64,000 bases of DNA, taken from contig MKVR01000004.1 of assembly GCA_001899235.1 (NCBI GenBank), positions 77,385 through 141,384 of the forward strand. The letters are read 5' to 3'. A program made the translations under genes and the position numbers. Positions 17,464-26,732 of the stretch are shown here, in pieces. Each line of letters starts with the position of its first letter. The stretch's first letter is position 1. The DNA is from Nitrosospira sp. 56-18 (GTDB lineage: Bacteria > Pseudomonadota > Gammaproteobacteria > Burkholderiales > Nitrosomonadaceae). The notes below the pieces were generated by a model that was not told where the DNA came from, searched no databases, and saw only the letters and a program-made list of their open reading frames with translations.

Positions 17464-17936
17464 AAATGCCGATTCATAAAATATTGGCCGGATCCATTCT
17501 TGCCGGCATACTGACCGGTTCGGCGCTTGCCTCTTCCACGGTGGAGGTCTACAAAAGCTCGACTTGCAAATGCTGCGCCAAATGGGTCGATCACATGCGC
17601 GCAAATGGCTTTACCGTCAATACCCATGACGTCGGCAATAAGGAAGCACGAGAACGTGCCGGCATTTCCACCACGCTCGGCTCGTGCCACACCGCCCTTG
17701 TCGACGGATATGCAATCGAAGGGCACGTACCGGCGCAGGATATAAAACGTTTGCTCAGGGAACGCCCGCGCGCGACTGGCCTCACCGCTCCGGGCATGCC
17801 GCACGGTTCTCCAGGAATGGAAGGCGCGCGCAGCGATCCCTATGATGTGCTCCTGATCGACAAGCAGGGGGATACGACAGTGTATAGCCGCCATCTTCCC
17901 TCAGATCCGAAAGAGTCCATGATGAGATTGAAATGA
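17460..17936 (+). CDS. DUF411 family periplasmic metal-binding protein
   Basis: 158 residues with a signal peptide (cleavage near SALA, residue 24). The DUF411 core begins VEVYKSSTCKCCAKWVDHM, a thioredoxin-like beginning with Cys36, Cys38 and Cys39, and includes TTLGSCHTALVDGYAIEGHVPA. The family is associated with copper resistance loci. Overlapping its cupredoxin neighbour by four bases, it probably loads or guards copper. The C-terminal part (PGMPHGSPGMEG) is also methionine/histidine-rich. Confidence 0.9.
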   Translation: MKMPIHKILAGSILAGILTGSALASSTVEVYKSSTCKCCAKWVDHMRANGFTVNTHDVGNKEARERAGISTTLGSCHTALVDGYAIEGHVPAQDIKRLLRERPRATGLTAPGMPHGSPGMEGARSDPYDVLLIDKQGDTTVYSRHLPSDPKESMMRLK

Positions 17937-18042
17937 TCAGCATGAATCCTGGCGGGTATGAACAGCGTACAGGACCGAAGGAAGATCCCCTGCAGTTTCG
18001 CCCGGGAAATCCTGAATCCGGGACGCAATGGAGGGTGCAGTC

Positions 18043-18654
18043 ATGAGCATCCGCTGCTTCCTTCTCGCCACCGCGGCAGCCGCGTTTATGGCAGCTTGCG
18101 GAGAGTCAAAACCACCTGCTGCGCCCGCGACGACAGCAGCACCAGCGCAACCTGCACCCGTCCCGCCTCAATCAGAGGCTCCTGCTCCGCCCGCTTCACC
18201 CGCCGCGGAACCTGCTGTTCCGCCTGCGGAGGAAGCAAAATCAACAACGCCTCCTGTTGCATCGGCACAGCCGCCAAAAAACCTGGCGGCGCGCAAACTC
18301 GATCCGGAAAAGATCAAGCGCGGCGAGGCTGTCTACCATAAAAATTGCGCGAACTGCCATGGCCCGAACGGCGAGGCTACTCCCGGATGGAGAAATCCGG
18401 GCCCTGATGGGCGGTACCCGCCACCTCCGCTGGATGGCAGCGCTCATGCCTGGCACCACTCCACGGAAACGCTGGAAAGAATGATTCGAGTAGGCAGCCC
18501 CGACGGTGCGGGGGGAATGCCGGCATGGGACGGCAGGCTGACAAACCAGGAGATAGACGATGTGATCGTCTGGATCAAATCCTTGTGGCCAGACGAGGTT
18601 TACGACATCTGGTATAAGGAAATCGAGGTCAAGCCTGAGCCGAAACAAAAATAG
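18043..18654 (+). CDS. Lipoprotein mono-haem cytochrome c with a Pro/Ala-rich tether
   Basis: 203 residues. Lipobox MAAC (Cys19), then about 65 residues of almost pure Pro/Ala/Glu that would act as a flexible tether, then a cytochrome c domain with CANCH at 102-106 and an axial methionine in GGMPAW (Met159). GGAGGG upstream supports the ATG at 18043 over the in-frame ATG at 18028. It lies 106 bases after the DUF411 gene on the same strand, so it may be the haem partner of the cupredoxin. Confidence 0.87.
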   Translation: MSIRCFLLATAAAAFMAACGESKPPAAPATTAAPAQPAPVPPQSEAPAPPASPAAEPAVPPAEEAKSTTPPVASAQPPKNLAARKLDPEKIKRGEAVYHKNCANCHGPNGEATPGWRNPGPDGRYPPPPLDGSAHAWHHSTETLERMIRVGSPDGAGGMPAWDGRLTNQEIDDVIVWIKSLWPDEVYDIWYKEIEVKPEPKQK

Positions 18655-18684
18655 GCCCTGCCTACCGGCGTAGCCGTGATGAAG

Positions 18685-18719
18685 GTATTGCCGCTACCGG
18701 ACGCAAGGCGAGGCAATAC
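18685..18719. repeat. Inverted repeat between convergent cytochrome and rplS genes
   Basis: Arms GTATTGCC and GGCAATAC with a 19-base loop, placed between two convergent genes. It could help end both transcripts, but there is no T-run on either side. Confidence 0.35.
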
Positions 18720-18780
18720 TATCCGTCGAATGGCATAGTGTGATGGCAGGTCAGTGAAATGACTGGCGCTGGCGCCGCCG

Positions 18781-19203
18781 CTATTCAGAAGCCGACTGTG
18801 TGGACTGCGCAGGCTCTGTTTTCTCAGCGCCCTTTTTCACCGATGAGCGAGCGGGAAGCTTCTCGCGGATACGCGCGGACTTGCCTGAGCGATCCCGCAG
18901 ATAATAAAGTTTGGCGCGGCGGACATCTCCGCGGCGCTTGATTTCCACGCTGGCTATCAACGGCGAGTAGGTCTGAAAGGTTCGCTCCACGCCCTCGCCA
19001 CTGGATACTTTGCGCACGGTGAAAGCCGAGTTCAGGCCGCGGTTGCGTTTGGCTATCACGACCCCCTCGTAAGCCTGTATCCGCTTGCGATCTCCTTCCA
19101 CCACCTTGACATTCACCACCACGGTGTCGCCAGGCGCAAAATCAGGAATGGTCTTGCCAAGCCGGCTGATTTCTTCGCTTTCAAGTTGCTCGATGAGATT
19201 CAT
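18781..19203 (-). CDS. rplS: 50S ribosomal protein L19
   Basis: 140 residues. Complete L19 core: [38 protein letters not shown], then [48 protein letters not shown]-terminal tail of about 25 residues ([23 protein letters not shown]) is extra and low in complexity. Last gene of the rpsP-rimM-trmD-rplS operon. Confidence 0.97.
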   Translation of the reverse strand: MNLIEQLESEEISRLGKTIPDFAPGDTVVVNVKVVEGDRKRIQAYEGVVIAKRNRGLNSAFTVRKVSSGEGVERTFQTYSPLIASVEIKRRGDVRRAKLYYLRDRSGKSARIREKLPARSSVKKGAEKTEPAQSTQSASE

Positions 19204-19238
19204 TGGTTACTCCTTGCCTTATTTTTTGATTCAATTGC

Positions 19239-20009
19239 TCAGCTGGTTGCATGCGTATGCCTGAATTCCTCCAGCAATTCCAGTTCCTCGCCCGTTAGTC
19301 CCCGCTCCATCTTCAGCGCCAGCAAATCCGGCCGCCTCAACCATGTCCTTCCCAATGACTGCTGGAGGCGCCAGCGCCTGATAAGGGCATGATTACCGGA
19401 CATCAGCACTTCGGGCACGGGGCTTCCCCGATAAACCTCAGGCCGCGTATAGTGAGGAAAATCCAGTAGCCTATCGACAAACGAATCCTGGTTGGCCGAT
19501 TCCGGGTCGCCCAGGACCCCTGGAATTTGCCGCACCAGGCAGTCTATCAACACCATCGCAGGAAGCTCGCCTCCCGATAGCACGTAATCCCCGATGGAAA
19601 TCTCCTCATCCACCTGGCGCGCAATCAGACGTTCGTCAATTCCTTCGTACCGCCCGGCCAGCAGCACCAACCCCGGCAACTCACTCAGTTCTCGGACCAC
19701 ATCGTGGTTCAGCATGCGCCCCTGGGGAGAAAGATAGATTACCTTTGTTTCCTTCAAGCCGCTGGCCAGCTGCCGATTTTTTGCTGCGATGATGGCCTTT
19801 TCCAGCGGCTCCGCCAGCATCACCATCCCCGGGCCGCCGCCGTAGGGACGGTCGTCAATCGTACGATAATTATTTTCGGTAAAGTCCCGCGGATTCCACG
19901 CATGCAGCTGGTAACGATGATTTATACTCGCCCGGCCGGTTATGCCATGCTCGGTGATGGCCTTGAACATGCCCGGAAACAGCGTGATGACATCAAATTC
20001 ACAAGTCAT
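19239..20009 (-). CDS. trmD: tRNA (guanine-N1)-methyltransferase
   Basis: 256 residues. Methylates G37 of tRNAs using S-adenosylmethionine. The knotted SPOUT domain shows [13 protein letters not shown] near 52-64, [25 protein letters not shown] and [17 protein letters not shown] start it at the ATG 20009, where [11 protein letters not shown] begins; it overlaps the rimM stop by four bases (ATGA). The frame is open to 20042 within rimM. Confidence 0.97.
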   Translation of the reverse strand: MTCEFDVITLFPGMFKAITEHGITGRASINHRYQLHAWNPRDFTENNYRTIDDRPYGGGPGMVMLAEPLEKAIIAAKNRQLASGLKETKVIYLSPQGRMLNHDVVRELSELPGLVLLAGRYEGIDERLIARQVDEEISIGDYVLSGGELPAMVLIDCLVRQIPGVLGDPESANQDSFVDRLLDFPHYTRPEVYRGSPVPEVLMSGNHALIRRWRLQQSLGRTWLRRPDLLALKMERGLTGEELELLEEFRHTHATS

Positions 20010-20530
20010 GCCCAATCCACGCCCCAATCCACCGTCATGCACCGCCCCTGCAGGTCCACCCGCACAACCACGGAATCAATAAAAGGAATCAACCGCTCTT
20101 TTTTTTCCTCTTTATCCTCTGCGAGCCCCTGCACTTGAAGCACATCATTGGCGCCGGTCTCGAGCAGACCCGTTACTTTCCCCAGCTTTTCTCCCTGGAG
20201 ATTGATGACTTCAAGACCGATCAGATCAGTCCAGTAATAACCATCCTTGCCACTTCCTGATAACGCAGGCAACTGGCTTCGTGGAATCGCAACCTGCAGG
20301 CCCTTCAATCGGGCTGCCGCAGTGCGGTCTGCATATTGCTCAAGCAATGCAATCAACAGACCGCCATGAACCTCGCACCCGCTGACCGTGACTTTCTGCC
20401 ATTTGCCGCCATCCGCATCCAGCCACCAGGCCCGGTACCGGGCCAATCCATCCGGATGTTCGGTATAGGGAAAAACCTTGATTCCGCCTGATACACCGAA
20501 AGGCCCAGCAATGCGGCCCATTACCACCAT
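20006..20530 (-). CDS. rimM: 16S rRNA processing protein RimM
   Basis: 174 residues from the ATG at 20530, where [26 protein letters not shown] matches the family N-terminus. The C-terminal PRC-barrel ([36 protein letters not shown] and LIPFIDSVV) is intact. RimM binds S19 and assists 30S maturation. The frame stays open to a TTG at 20584 overlapping rpsP by 32 bases (192 residues); GGAGG lies 14 bases before 20530, too far for a strong site, so the start is not certain. Confidence 0.93.
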   Translation of the reverse strand: MVVMGRIAGPFGVSGGIKVFPYTEHPDGLARYRAWWLDADGGKWQKVTVSGCEVHGGLLIALLEQYADRTAAARLKGLQVAIPRSQLPALSGSGKDGYYWTDLIGLEVINLQGEKLGKVTGLLETGANDVLQVQGLAEDKEEKKERLIPFIDSVVVRVDLQGRCMTVDWGVDWA

Positions 20531-20552
20531 CGGTTCGGCTGCTTCCTCCAGT

Positions 20553-20816
20553 TCAGCTTTCTGTGGCCTTTTGTTCCGCACCAAATCGCTTGACCAGCTT
20601 TGTCACGGTTTCCGACAACTGCGCACCCTGAGACCGCCAGTGATTGACACGATCCAGTTGAATGCGCAAGGCTTCTTCGCCCTCGATCGCCCTGGGATTA
20701 TAAAAACCGATGCGCTCGATGAATCTCCCGTCACGGGCATCGCGGGAATTCGCTACCACCATGTTAAAAAACGGGCGCTTCTTGGCGCCGCCTCGCGCCA
20801 GCCGAATTATGACCAT
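20553..20816 (-). CDS. rpsP: 30S ribosomal protein S16
   Basis: 87 residues. [41 protein letters not shown] is the full S16 signature, followed by the [16 protein letters not shown] segment. First gene of the ribosome-assembly operon with rimM, trmD and rplS. Confidence 0.97.
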   Translation of the reverse strand: MVIIRLARGGAKKRPFFNMVVANSRDARDGRFIERIGFYNPRAIEGEEALRIQLDRVNHWRSQGAQLSETVTKLVKRFGAEQKATES

Positions 20817-20849
20817 AAATATTGTACCTTGGGGGCCTGAAACCGAAAA

Positions 20850-20886
20850 GGGTGTGATTTTACGGTAAAATTTGCCCTGTTAGCAA
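20850..20886 (-). promoter_or_regulatory. Candidate sigma-70 promoter of the rpsP operon
   Basis: On the minus strand TTGCTA (20886-20881) and TAAAAT (20862-20857) are 18 bases apart, placing the transcript start about 35 bases before rpsP. Confidence 0.5.
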
Positions 20887-20995
20887 GTATAAAAATACCT
20901 GCGCAGATGGAAATCCGATTCGGAAAATCCGATTCGATAAACGCTGCTTTTTGGGAAAGCGCCGCGGTATCGACGCCCCAGGTGAAACACCGAAG

Positions 20996-23728
20996 TCAGT
21001 GCGCGCGCTCCCAGTTCGAGCCAATTCCCACTTCGACGAGCAACGGCACGTCGAGCTTCGCCACGTTGCCCATCAGCTCGGGAAGCGCGCGCCGCATGGT
21101 TTCAATTTCATTATCCGGCACTTCCAGCACCAGTTCATCGTGAACCTGCATGATCAGTTTGCTGCGAAGGCTCGCCGCTGCCAGCTGGTCCCGCACGGCA
21201 ATCATGGCAAGCTTGATAATGTCCGCCGCCGTGCCTTGCATGGGCGCATTGATTGCGGCGCGCTCGGCGGCCTGCCTGCGGTTGCCGTTGGAGCTATTGA
21301 TCTCCGCCAGCCACAACTTTCGCCCGAACACTGTTTCCACATATCCCGCCTCCCTGGCGGTTTCCCTGGTCCGCTGCATGTAGTTTGCCACACCGGGATA
21401 GCGGGCGAAATAGCGATCCATATATGCCCGCGCCGCCGCCCGCTCCAGGCCGAGCTGCGACGAGAGGCCAAATTCCGACATGCCGTATATCAGGCCAAAA
21501 TTTATAATTTTGGCATAACGGCGCTGTTCGTTGTCCACCGCATCCAGTGTGACCGCGAATACCTCTGCCGCGGTGGCGCGGTGGATATCCTCGCCTGCGG
21601 AAAAAGCTTCCAGCAATCTCGCATCCTGCGAGATGTGCGCCATGATGCGCAGTTCGATTTGCGAATAGTCGGCGGAGATGATGCTGTGGCCGGGCGAGGC
21701 GATAAATGCTTCTCGGATGCGCCGGCCTTCCGCGGTGCGCACCGGAATATTCTGTAAATTCGGTTCGTTGCTTGCCAGCCGCCCCGTGATGGCTACCGCC
21801 TGCGCATAATTCGTGTGAACTCTCCCGGTAGCCGTATCCACCATGCGGGGAAGCTTGTCGGTGTAGGTGGATTTAAGTTTGGCAAGGCCACGGTACTCAA
21901 GCAGAATTTTCGCCAGGGGATAATCCAGGGCAAGCCGCTGCAGCACATCCTCGTCGGTCGACGGCGCGCCACCAGGTGTCTTTTTGATGGCAGGCAGCTT
22001 GAGCTGGTTGAACAGCACTTCCCGCAATTGCGTGGTCGAATTGAGGTTGAAAGGATGTCCGGCAATCGCATGGGCCTGGCCCTCCCGCGCCAGCATCTTT
22101 TCCCCGAGTTCATGACTCTGGCATTCCAGCAGCTTGAGATCCAGCAACACGCCATTGCGCTCCATCTCAAACAGCACGTTCAGCGCCGGCATTTCAAGTG
22201 CGCGATAAATATAGTCGAGCTTTGGATCTGCGGAAATCTGGGGATACAGATGCTGATGCAGTTGCAGAGTGATATCCGCGTCCTCCGCGGCATAACGGGC
22301 CGCGCGTTCGATATCCACCTGATCAAAACCGATACGCGCGGCTCCCTTACCAGTCACCTCGTCGTATTTGATGGTTTTCGCGTCCAGATGCCGCAGCGCA
22401 AGACTATCCATATCGTGGGGACGATGCGACTCGAGCACGTACGACTGCAATAGCGTGTCATGCGCAATGCCGTTCAACTCGATTCCATGGTTGGCAAAAA
22501 CGTGTTTGTCATATTTGAGGTTCTGCCCCACCTTGAGTCGGGTGGGATCCTGAAGCCAGGGCTTGAGCTGCTCGAGTACGTTGTCGATCGGCAACTGCTC
22601 CACAACGCCCGCATACCGGTGGGCGAGCGGCAGGTAAGCGGCACGACCAGGCTCGACTGAAAGCGCAATGCCGACGAGCCGCGCTTTCATGGGATCCAGC
22701 GCTGTCGTTTCGGTATCCACGGAAACCAGCGGCGCGGCATTGACGCGCGCAAGCCATTCATCCAGCTGGTGCTGGCGAAGAATGGTTTCATAATCGATGG
22801 CAGGCATCCCGGCTGGTGGAAGATCCGCGCATGGGGATCCTTCGCTCGGGGAAGAAGCCGCCTCCGCTCCATCCATGCTGGGCTCCTGCCGCAACTCCCG
22901 CAACCACGTCTTGAAATCCAGCTGCTCGAATAACGCCGCCAATTTTTTCGTGTCTCGCGGTTGCAGGCCAAGTTCATGCAGGCCCATGGGTAATTCGACA
23001 TCACATTTGATGGTCAGAATCTCGCGAGATCGGTTCAGCCAGTCGACGGCCTTGCGCAAGTTCTCGCCCACCACGCCGCCGATCTCATCGCGATGGGCAA
23101 CGAGATTGTCCAGGCTGCCATACTGGGAGAGCCATTTCACTGCCGTTTTCGGACCCACTTTTTCCACCCCCGGAATGTTGTCCGCGGCATCTCCCACCAG
23201 CGCAAGATAATCCAGCATGCAACCGGGCCCCACGCCAAATTTCGCAAGCACACCCGCCTCGTCGAGCGTTTCATTGCTCATGGTATTGACCAGCGTCACT
23301 TGCGGATTGACGAGCTGGGCGATATCCTTGTCTCCGGTGGATATTATGCAGCGCATGTTTTCGCGCTCCGCCTGCCTAGCCAGCGTACCGATCACATCGT
23401 CCGCCTCCACGCCCTCCACGACCAGCATCGGCCAGCCCATCGCGTCGATGCACTCCTGCAACGGCTGGATCTGCCTAGCGAGTTCATCAGGCATGGGTGG
23501 GCGATTGGATTTGTACTGGGCATACAAATCATCCCGGAACGTCCTGCCTTTTGCATCAAATACGCACGCGCTATAATGGGCTTTATAATCCTTGTGCAAG
23601 CGGCGCAGCATATTCAACACGCCATAGATCGCCCCGGTCGGTTCATTATTCCGATTGCGCAATTCCGGAAGCGCATGAAAAGCGCGGTATAAATAGGATG
23701 ATCCGTCAACCAACAGCAATGTTTTCAT
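20996..23728 (-). CDS. polA: DNA polymerase I
   Basis: 910 residues with all three domains. The 5' nuclease covers about 1-290 (LLLVDGSSYLYRAFHALP, STGDKDIAQLV, YLALVGDAADNIPGV). The 3'-5' exonuclease near 330-510 keeps its metal-binding acidic residues (SVDTETTALDP), so proofreading is probably active. The polymerase domain has SADYSQIELRIMAH, RRYAKIINFGLIYGMS and MQVHDELVLEVP. It diverges from the LOG gene with only 19 bases between the two starts. Confidence 0.97.
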   Translation of the reverse strand: MKTLLLVDGSSYLYRAFHALPELRNRNNEPTGAIYGVLNMLRRLHKDYKAHYSACVFDAKGRTFRDDLYAQYKSNRPPMPDELARQIQPLQECIDAMGWPMLVVEGVEADDVIGTLARQAERENMRCIISTGDKDIAQLVNPQVTLVNTMSNETLDEAGVLAKFGVGPGCMLDYLALVGDAADNIPGVEKVGPKTAVKWLSQYGSLDNLVAHRDEIGGVVGENLRKAVDWLNRSREILTIKCDVELPMGLHELGLQPRDTKKLAALFEQLDFKTWLRELRQEPSMDGAEAASSPSEGSPCADLPPAGMPAIDYETILRQHQLDEWLARVNAAPLVSVDTETTALDPMKARLVGIALSVEPGRAAYLPLAHRYAGVVEQLPIDNVLEQLKPWLQDPTRLKVGQNLKYDKHVFANHGIELNGIAHDTLLQSYVLESHRPHDMDSLALRHLDAKTIKYDEVTGKGAARIGFDQVDIERAARYAAEDADITLQLHQHLYPQISADPKLDYIYRALEMPALNVLFEMERNGVLLDLKLLECQSHELGEKMLAREGQAHAIAGHPFNLNSTTQLREVLFNQLKLPAIKKTPGGAPSTDEDVLQRLALDYPLAKILLEYRGLAKLKSTYTDKLPRMVDTATGRVHTNYAQAVAITGRLASNEPNLQNIPVRTAEGRRIREAFIASPGHSIISADYSQIELRIMAHISQDARLLEAFSAGEDIHRATAAEVFAVTLDAVDNEQRRYAKIINFGLIYGMSEFGLSSQLGLERAAARAYMDRYFARYPGVANYMQRTRETAREAGYVETVFGRKLWLAEINSSNGNRRQAAERAAINAPMQGTAADIIKLAMIAVRDQLAAASLRSKLIMQVHDELVLEVPDNEIETMRRALPELMGNVAKLDVPLLVEVGIGSNWERAH

Positions 23729-23747
23729 TTAACCCCGGAGATTCCTG

Positions 23748-24476
23748 ATGAGCGCGCAAGACAAATTAGCCCGTACCATGACAAACGACTTTCGCGAAAA
23801 AACGTGGTCTGCACGGGAATCGTGGCGCGTGTTTGGAATTATGGCAGAATTTGTCGAAGCAACGGAACGCTTGAACTCAATCAGGCCTGCGGTAAGCATT
23901 TTTGGCAGCGCGCGCACGCTTCCGGATCATCCATATTACAAGTTAACCGAGCAGATTGCGCGGCAATTGTCCGATGCGGGTTTTTCCGTCATTTCGGGCG
24001 GTGGTCCGGGCATCATGGAGGCAGCAAACAAGGGAGCCTATTTCGGGACATCTCCCAGCGTCGGCTTGAACATCCAGCTCCCGCATGAGCAGCATCGCAA
24101 TGTCTACCAGGACGTGAGCCAGACCTTCCATCATTTTTTCGCGCGGAAATACATGTTCGTGAAATTCGCCACGGCTTACGTCGTGCTGCCCGGCGGCTTT
24201 GGCACTCTCGATGAATTGATGGAAGCGCTTACACTCGTGCAAACCGGCAAGACCCGGAAGATGCCCATCATCCTGGTATGCTCGGAATTTTGGGGTGGTA
24301 TGGTGGACTGGCTCAAGCAATCGCTCATAGGCGAAGGAATGATCGCTCCGGAAGATATGGACCTGATACAGATCATCGATGAGCCTGCCAAGGTGGTCGA
24401 TGCCATTTTCCAGTACTATGAGACACGGGGCTTCGAACCCTCCCCGGCCGAACGCGAGGTGCAACTCAATCTGTAG
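23748..24476 (+). CDS. LOG-family (TIGR00730) nucleotide phosphoribohydrolase-like protein
   Basis: 242 residues. The Rossmann-like LOG fold is shown by SGGGPGIMEAANKGA near 84-98 and the catalytic PGGFGTLDELMEALTLVQTGK near 146-166. Family members cleave the N-glycosidic bond of nucleoside monophosphates; in bacteria some act in purine turnover, so cytokinin production should not be assumed. GGAG seven bases before the ATG supports this start. Confidence 0.92.
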   Translation: MSAQDKLARTMTNDFREKTWSARESWRVFGIMAEFVEATERLNSIRPAVSIFGSARTLPDHPYYKLTEQIARQLSDAGFSVISGGGPGIMEAANKGAYFGTSPSVGLNIQLPHEQHRNVYQDVSQTFHHFFARKYMFVKFATAYVVLPGGFGTLDELMEALTLVQTGKTRKMPIILVCSEFWGGMVDWLKQSLIGEGMIAPEDMDLIQIIDEPAKVVDAIFQYYETRGFEPSPAEREVQLNL

Positions 24477-24536
24477 CGGCAGGTCTTATGGGATAGAATG
24501 AGCAAACTGACCTTTATGACTCCGTCGGGAGGCGCC

Positions 24537-24896
24537 ATGCATCGATTCACACTCGCATTGTTATTGAGCTCCGCACTACCGGTAGCAGCTCAATCCAGCG
24601 CGCCTAAAGGTTTGCGTCCGGTGCCGGAAGTACCAGAACCACCGGAGCTCGCCCTGCCTTCGCCCGGCTCCGAGGATGACGCCTCGCTTGAGCCGCAGGT
24701 TACCATTACCAGGCGGGGAGAGGACAAGATCGAGGAATACCGTATCAACGGAAGGCTTTACATGATCAAGGTGACTCCCCGCATAGGCCTGCCATATTAC
24801 CTGATAGACAATTTCGGAGACGGGACATTTGCCACGGGCACCGGCGGCCTCGATCAAGGCATCCGGCCGCCGATGTGGGTCATACAGCAGTTTTAA
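24537..24896 (+). CDS. DUF2782 family small exported protein
   Basis: 119 residues. Signal peptide (cleavage near PVAAQ), a proline-rich segment ([17 protein letters not shown]), then the DUF2782 core [40 protein letters not shown]. Function unknown. It sits between LOG and thrB in many betaproteobacteria. GGGAGG supports the ATG at 24537 rather than 24498. Confidence 0.87.
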   Translation: MHRFTLALLLSSALPVAAQSSAPKGLRPVPEVPEPPELALPSPGSEDDASLEPQVTITRRGEDKIEEYRINGRLYMIKVTPRIGLPYYLIDNFGDGTFATGTGGLDQGIRPPMWVIQQF

Positions 24897-24969
24897 ATTC
24901 CACAATCACAACAATGACGGAAGGACCGTTCCAGCTATTTGCTGTAGCGGTGTTCCCGTTTTCTCATTC

Positions 24970-25920
24970 ATGTCAGTTTTTACTACCGTTACCCAGAATC
25001 AGCTTTCGGCCTGGCTGAAAAATTATGCTCTCGGCACGTTGATAGATCTAAAGGGTATTTCATCGGGGATCGAAAACACGAATTATTTCGTTACGACCAG
25101 CCACGGCAGATATGTACTGACGCTCTTTGAGAAACTCACCTTCCCGGAATTGCCCTACTACCTGAATCTGATGGCGCACCTCTCGCACCACGGCATTCCC
25201 TGCCCCAATCCAGTAGCTGACCTCGATAACAATATGATGAGCGAACTCAATGGCAAGCCTGCGAGCATCGTTACCTGCCTGCCCGGAAAATCGGAAGAAC
25301 GCCCGACTTCCGGCCATTGCGCAGAGGTGGGTGAACTACTGGCCAATATGCATCTGTCCGGACGCTCGTACCCCGAAAAGGTGGAAAACTCCCGCGGTCC
25401 GAAATGGTGGAATGCCACGGCTCCGAGCCTGATGCCTTTTCTTACCCCGGAGGAAGCTGAGGTTCTCCAGTCGGAGTTGCGTTTCCAGTCGCTGTATCGT
25501 TCGGAAAACCTCCCACGCGGCGTCATCCACGCAGATCTTTTTCGTGATAATGTGTTATTTGTCGGTGATGCGATGGGAGGGGTAATCGACTTCTACTTTG
25601 CGTGCAATGACGTGCTGCTCTATGATCTTGCCATAGCCGCAAACGACTGGTGTTTGGGCGAAAACGGCCAACTGGATGCAGAACGGACGTTATCCTTGCT
25701 CGACTCCTATCATCGAACCCGTGCCCTCACCGACGGCGAACGCAACGCGTGGCCGGTGATGTTGCGCGCCGGAGCCTTGCGCTTCTGGGTATCGCGGCTC
25801 CATGATTATTATTTACCTCGCGCGGGTGAGCTTACTCATGTAAAGGACCCTGCGCACTTCATGCACATTCTGAAGACTCATTCGGCTTTCCACTCCGAAC
25901 TGGGGGAAGTTTGGGTTTGA
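24970..25920 (+). CDS. thrB: Homoserine kinase (ThrB type II, APH-like fold)
   Basis: 316 residues. Phosphorylates homoserine for threonine synthesis. It belongs to the aminoglycoside-phosphotransferase-like form of ThrB rather than the GHMP form of E. coli: [16 protein letters not shown] at the start, GIENTNYFV near 37-45, the catalytic loop [13 protein letters not shown] near 191-203 and [19 protein letters not shown]. The start at 24970 matches the family; the frame is open to 24829 inside DUF2782. Confidence 0.95.
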   Translation: MSVFTTVTQNQLSAWLKNYALGTLIDLKGISSGIENTNYFVTTSHGRYVLTLFEKLTFPELPYYLNLMAHLSHHGIPCPNPVADLDNNMMSELNGKPASIVTCLPGKSEERPTSGHCAEVGELLANMHLSGRSYPEKVENSRGPKWWNATAPSLMPFLTPEEAEVLQSELRFQSLYRSENLPRGVIHADLFRDNVLFVGDAMGGVIDFYFACNDVLLYDLAIAANDWCLGENGQLDAERTLSLLDSYHRTRALTDGERNAWPVMLRAGALRFWVSRLHDYYLPRAGELTHVKDPAHFMHILKTHSAFHSELGEVWV

Positions 25921-25974
25921 GCCATGGATCACTGGTTGAACCGGATAGCGGACTTTGCATTATCGGAGATAGAA

Positions 25975-26697
25975 ATGGAAGTTAGACAGGTTGATGCAAA
26001 GCAAGGATGGCAATGGATCATATCCGGCTTTTTCCTGTTTCGTAAAATTCCGCTGGTCTGGATAATCTTATGCACGACGCTATTGATGATTGCTATGGCG
26101 CTCTCGCTTATTCCGGTGGCGGGGCAGCTCATTTTCACACTGCTCTCGCCAGTATTCCTGGCTGGATTGATGATCGGGTGCAAAGCGCTGGAACAAGGCA
26201 AGGAGCTGGAGCTTTCACATCTGGTGGCGGGGTTTCGTGGGGCCGCGACGCCTTTGATTACCATAGGGGGAATTTATCTGGTAGGACAAATACTGATCCT
26301 GGGCATCTTCATGCTGGTTGGAGGAGATGTGTTGATGGGTCTGTTGATGGAAGGAAAACGGGTGGATGAGAACGAATTGAAGTCCGTATCCGGCGACATG
26401 CTATCCGCCTCCCTGGTGGCGCTGACCCTATCCATTCCATTGATGATGTCGGCCTGGTTTGCACCCCTGCTGGTGATATTCAAGGATATGGGCGCGCTGG
26501 AATCGATGCGGATGAGTTTTTTCGCCTGCTTGAAGAACGTGGTCGCATTTCAGCTTTACGCCATAATCGCCCTGGTGCTGATGGTGCTTGCGGCGATGCC
26601 TTATGGCCTGGGGCTGTTTGTCCTGGTGCCCACGCTGTTTGGCTCGATATATGCAAGCTACAGGGACATTTTTCCACAAACGCCGGAACCGGCTTGA
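25975..26697 (+). CDS. BPSS1780-family membrane protein
   Basis: 240 residues with about six hydrophobic segments. EVRQVDAKQGWQWIISGFFLFRKIPLVWI at the start is typical of the family, whose role is unknown. GGAG six bases before the ATG at 25975 decides that start over the ATG at 25924. Probably co-transcribed with thrB, convergent with uvrD. Confidence 0.82.
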   Translation: MEVRQVDAKQGWQWIISGFFLFRKIPLVWIILCTTLLMIAMALSLIPVAGQLIFTLLSPVFLAGLMIGCKALEQGKELELSHLVAGFRGAATPLITIGGIYLVGQILILGIFMLVGGDVLMGLLMEGKRVDENELKSVSGDMLSASLVALTLSIPLMMSAWFAPLLVIFKDMGALESMRMSFFACLKNVVAFQLYAIIALVLMVLAAMPYGLGLFVLVPTLFGSIYASYRDIFPQTPEPA

Positions 26698-26732
26698 GTC
26701 ATGGTTTTACTGGTAACGCGGGTTATCCCGGG

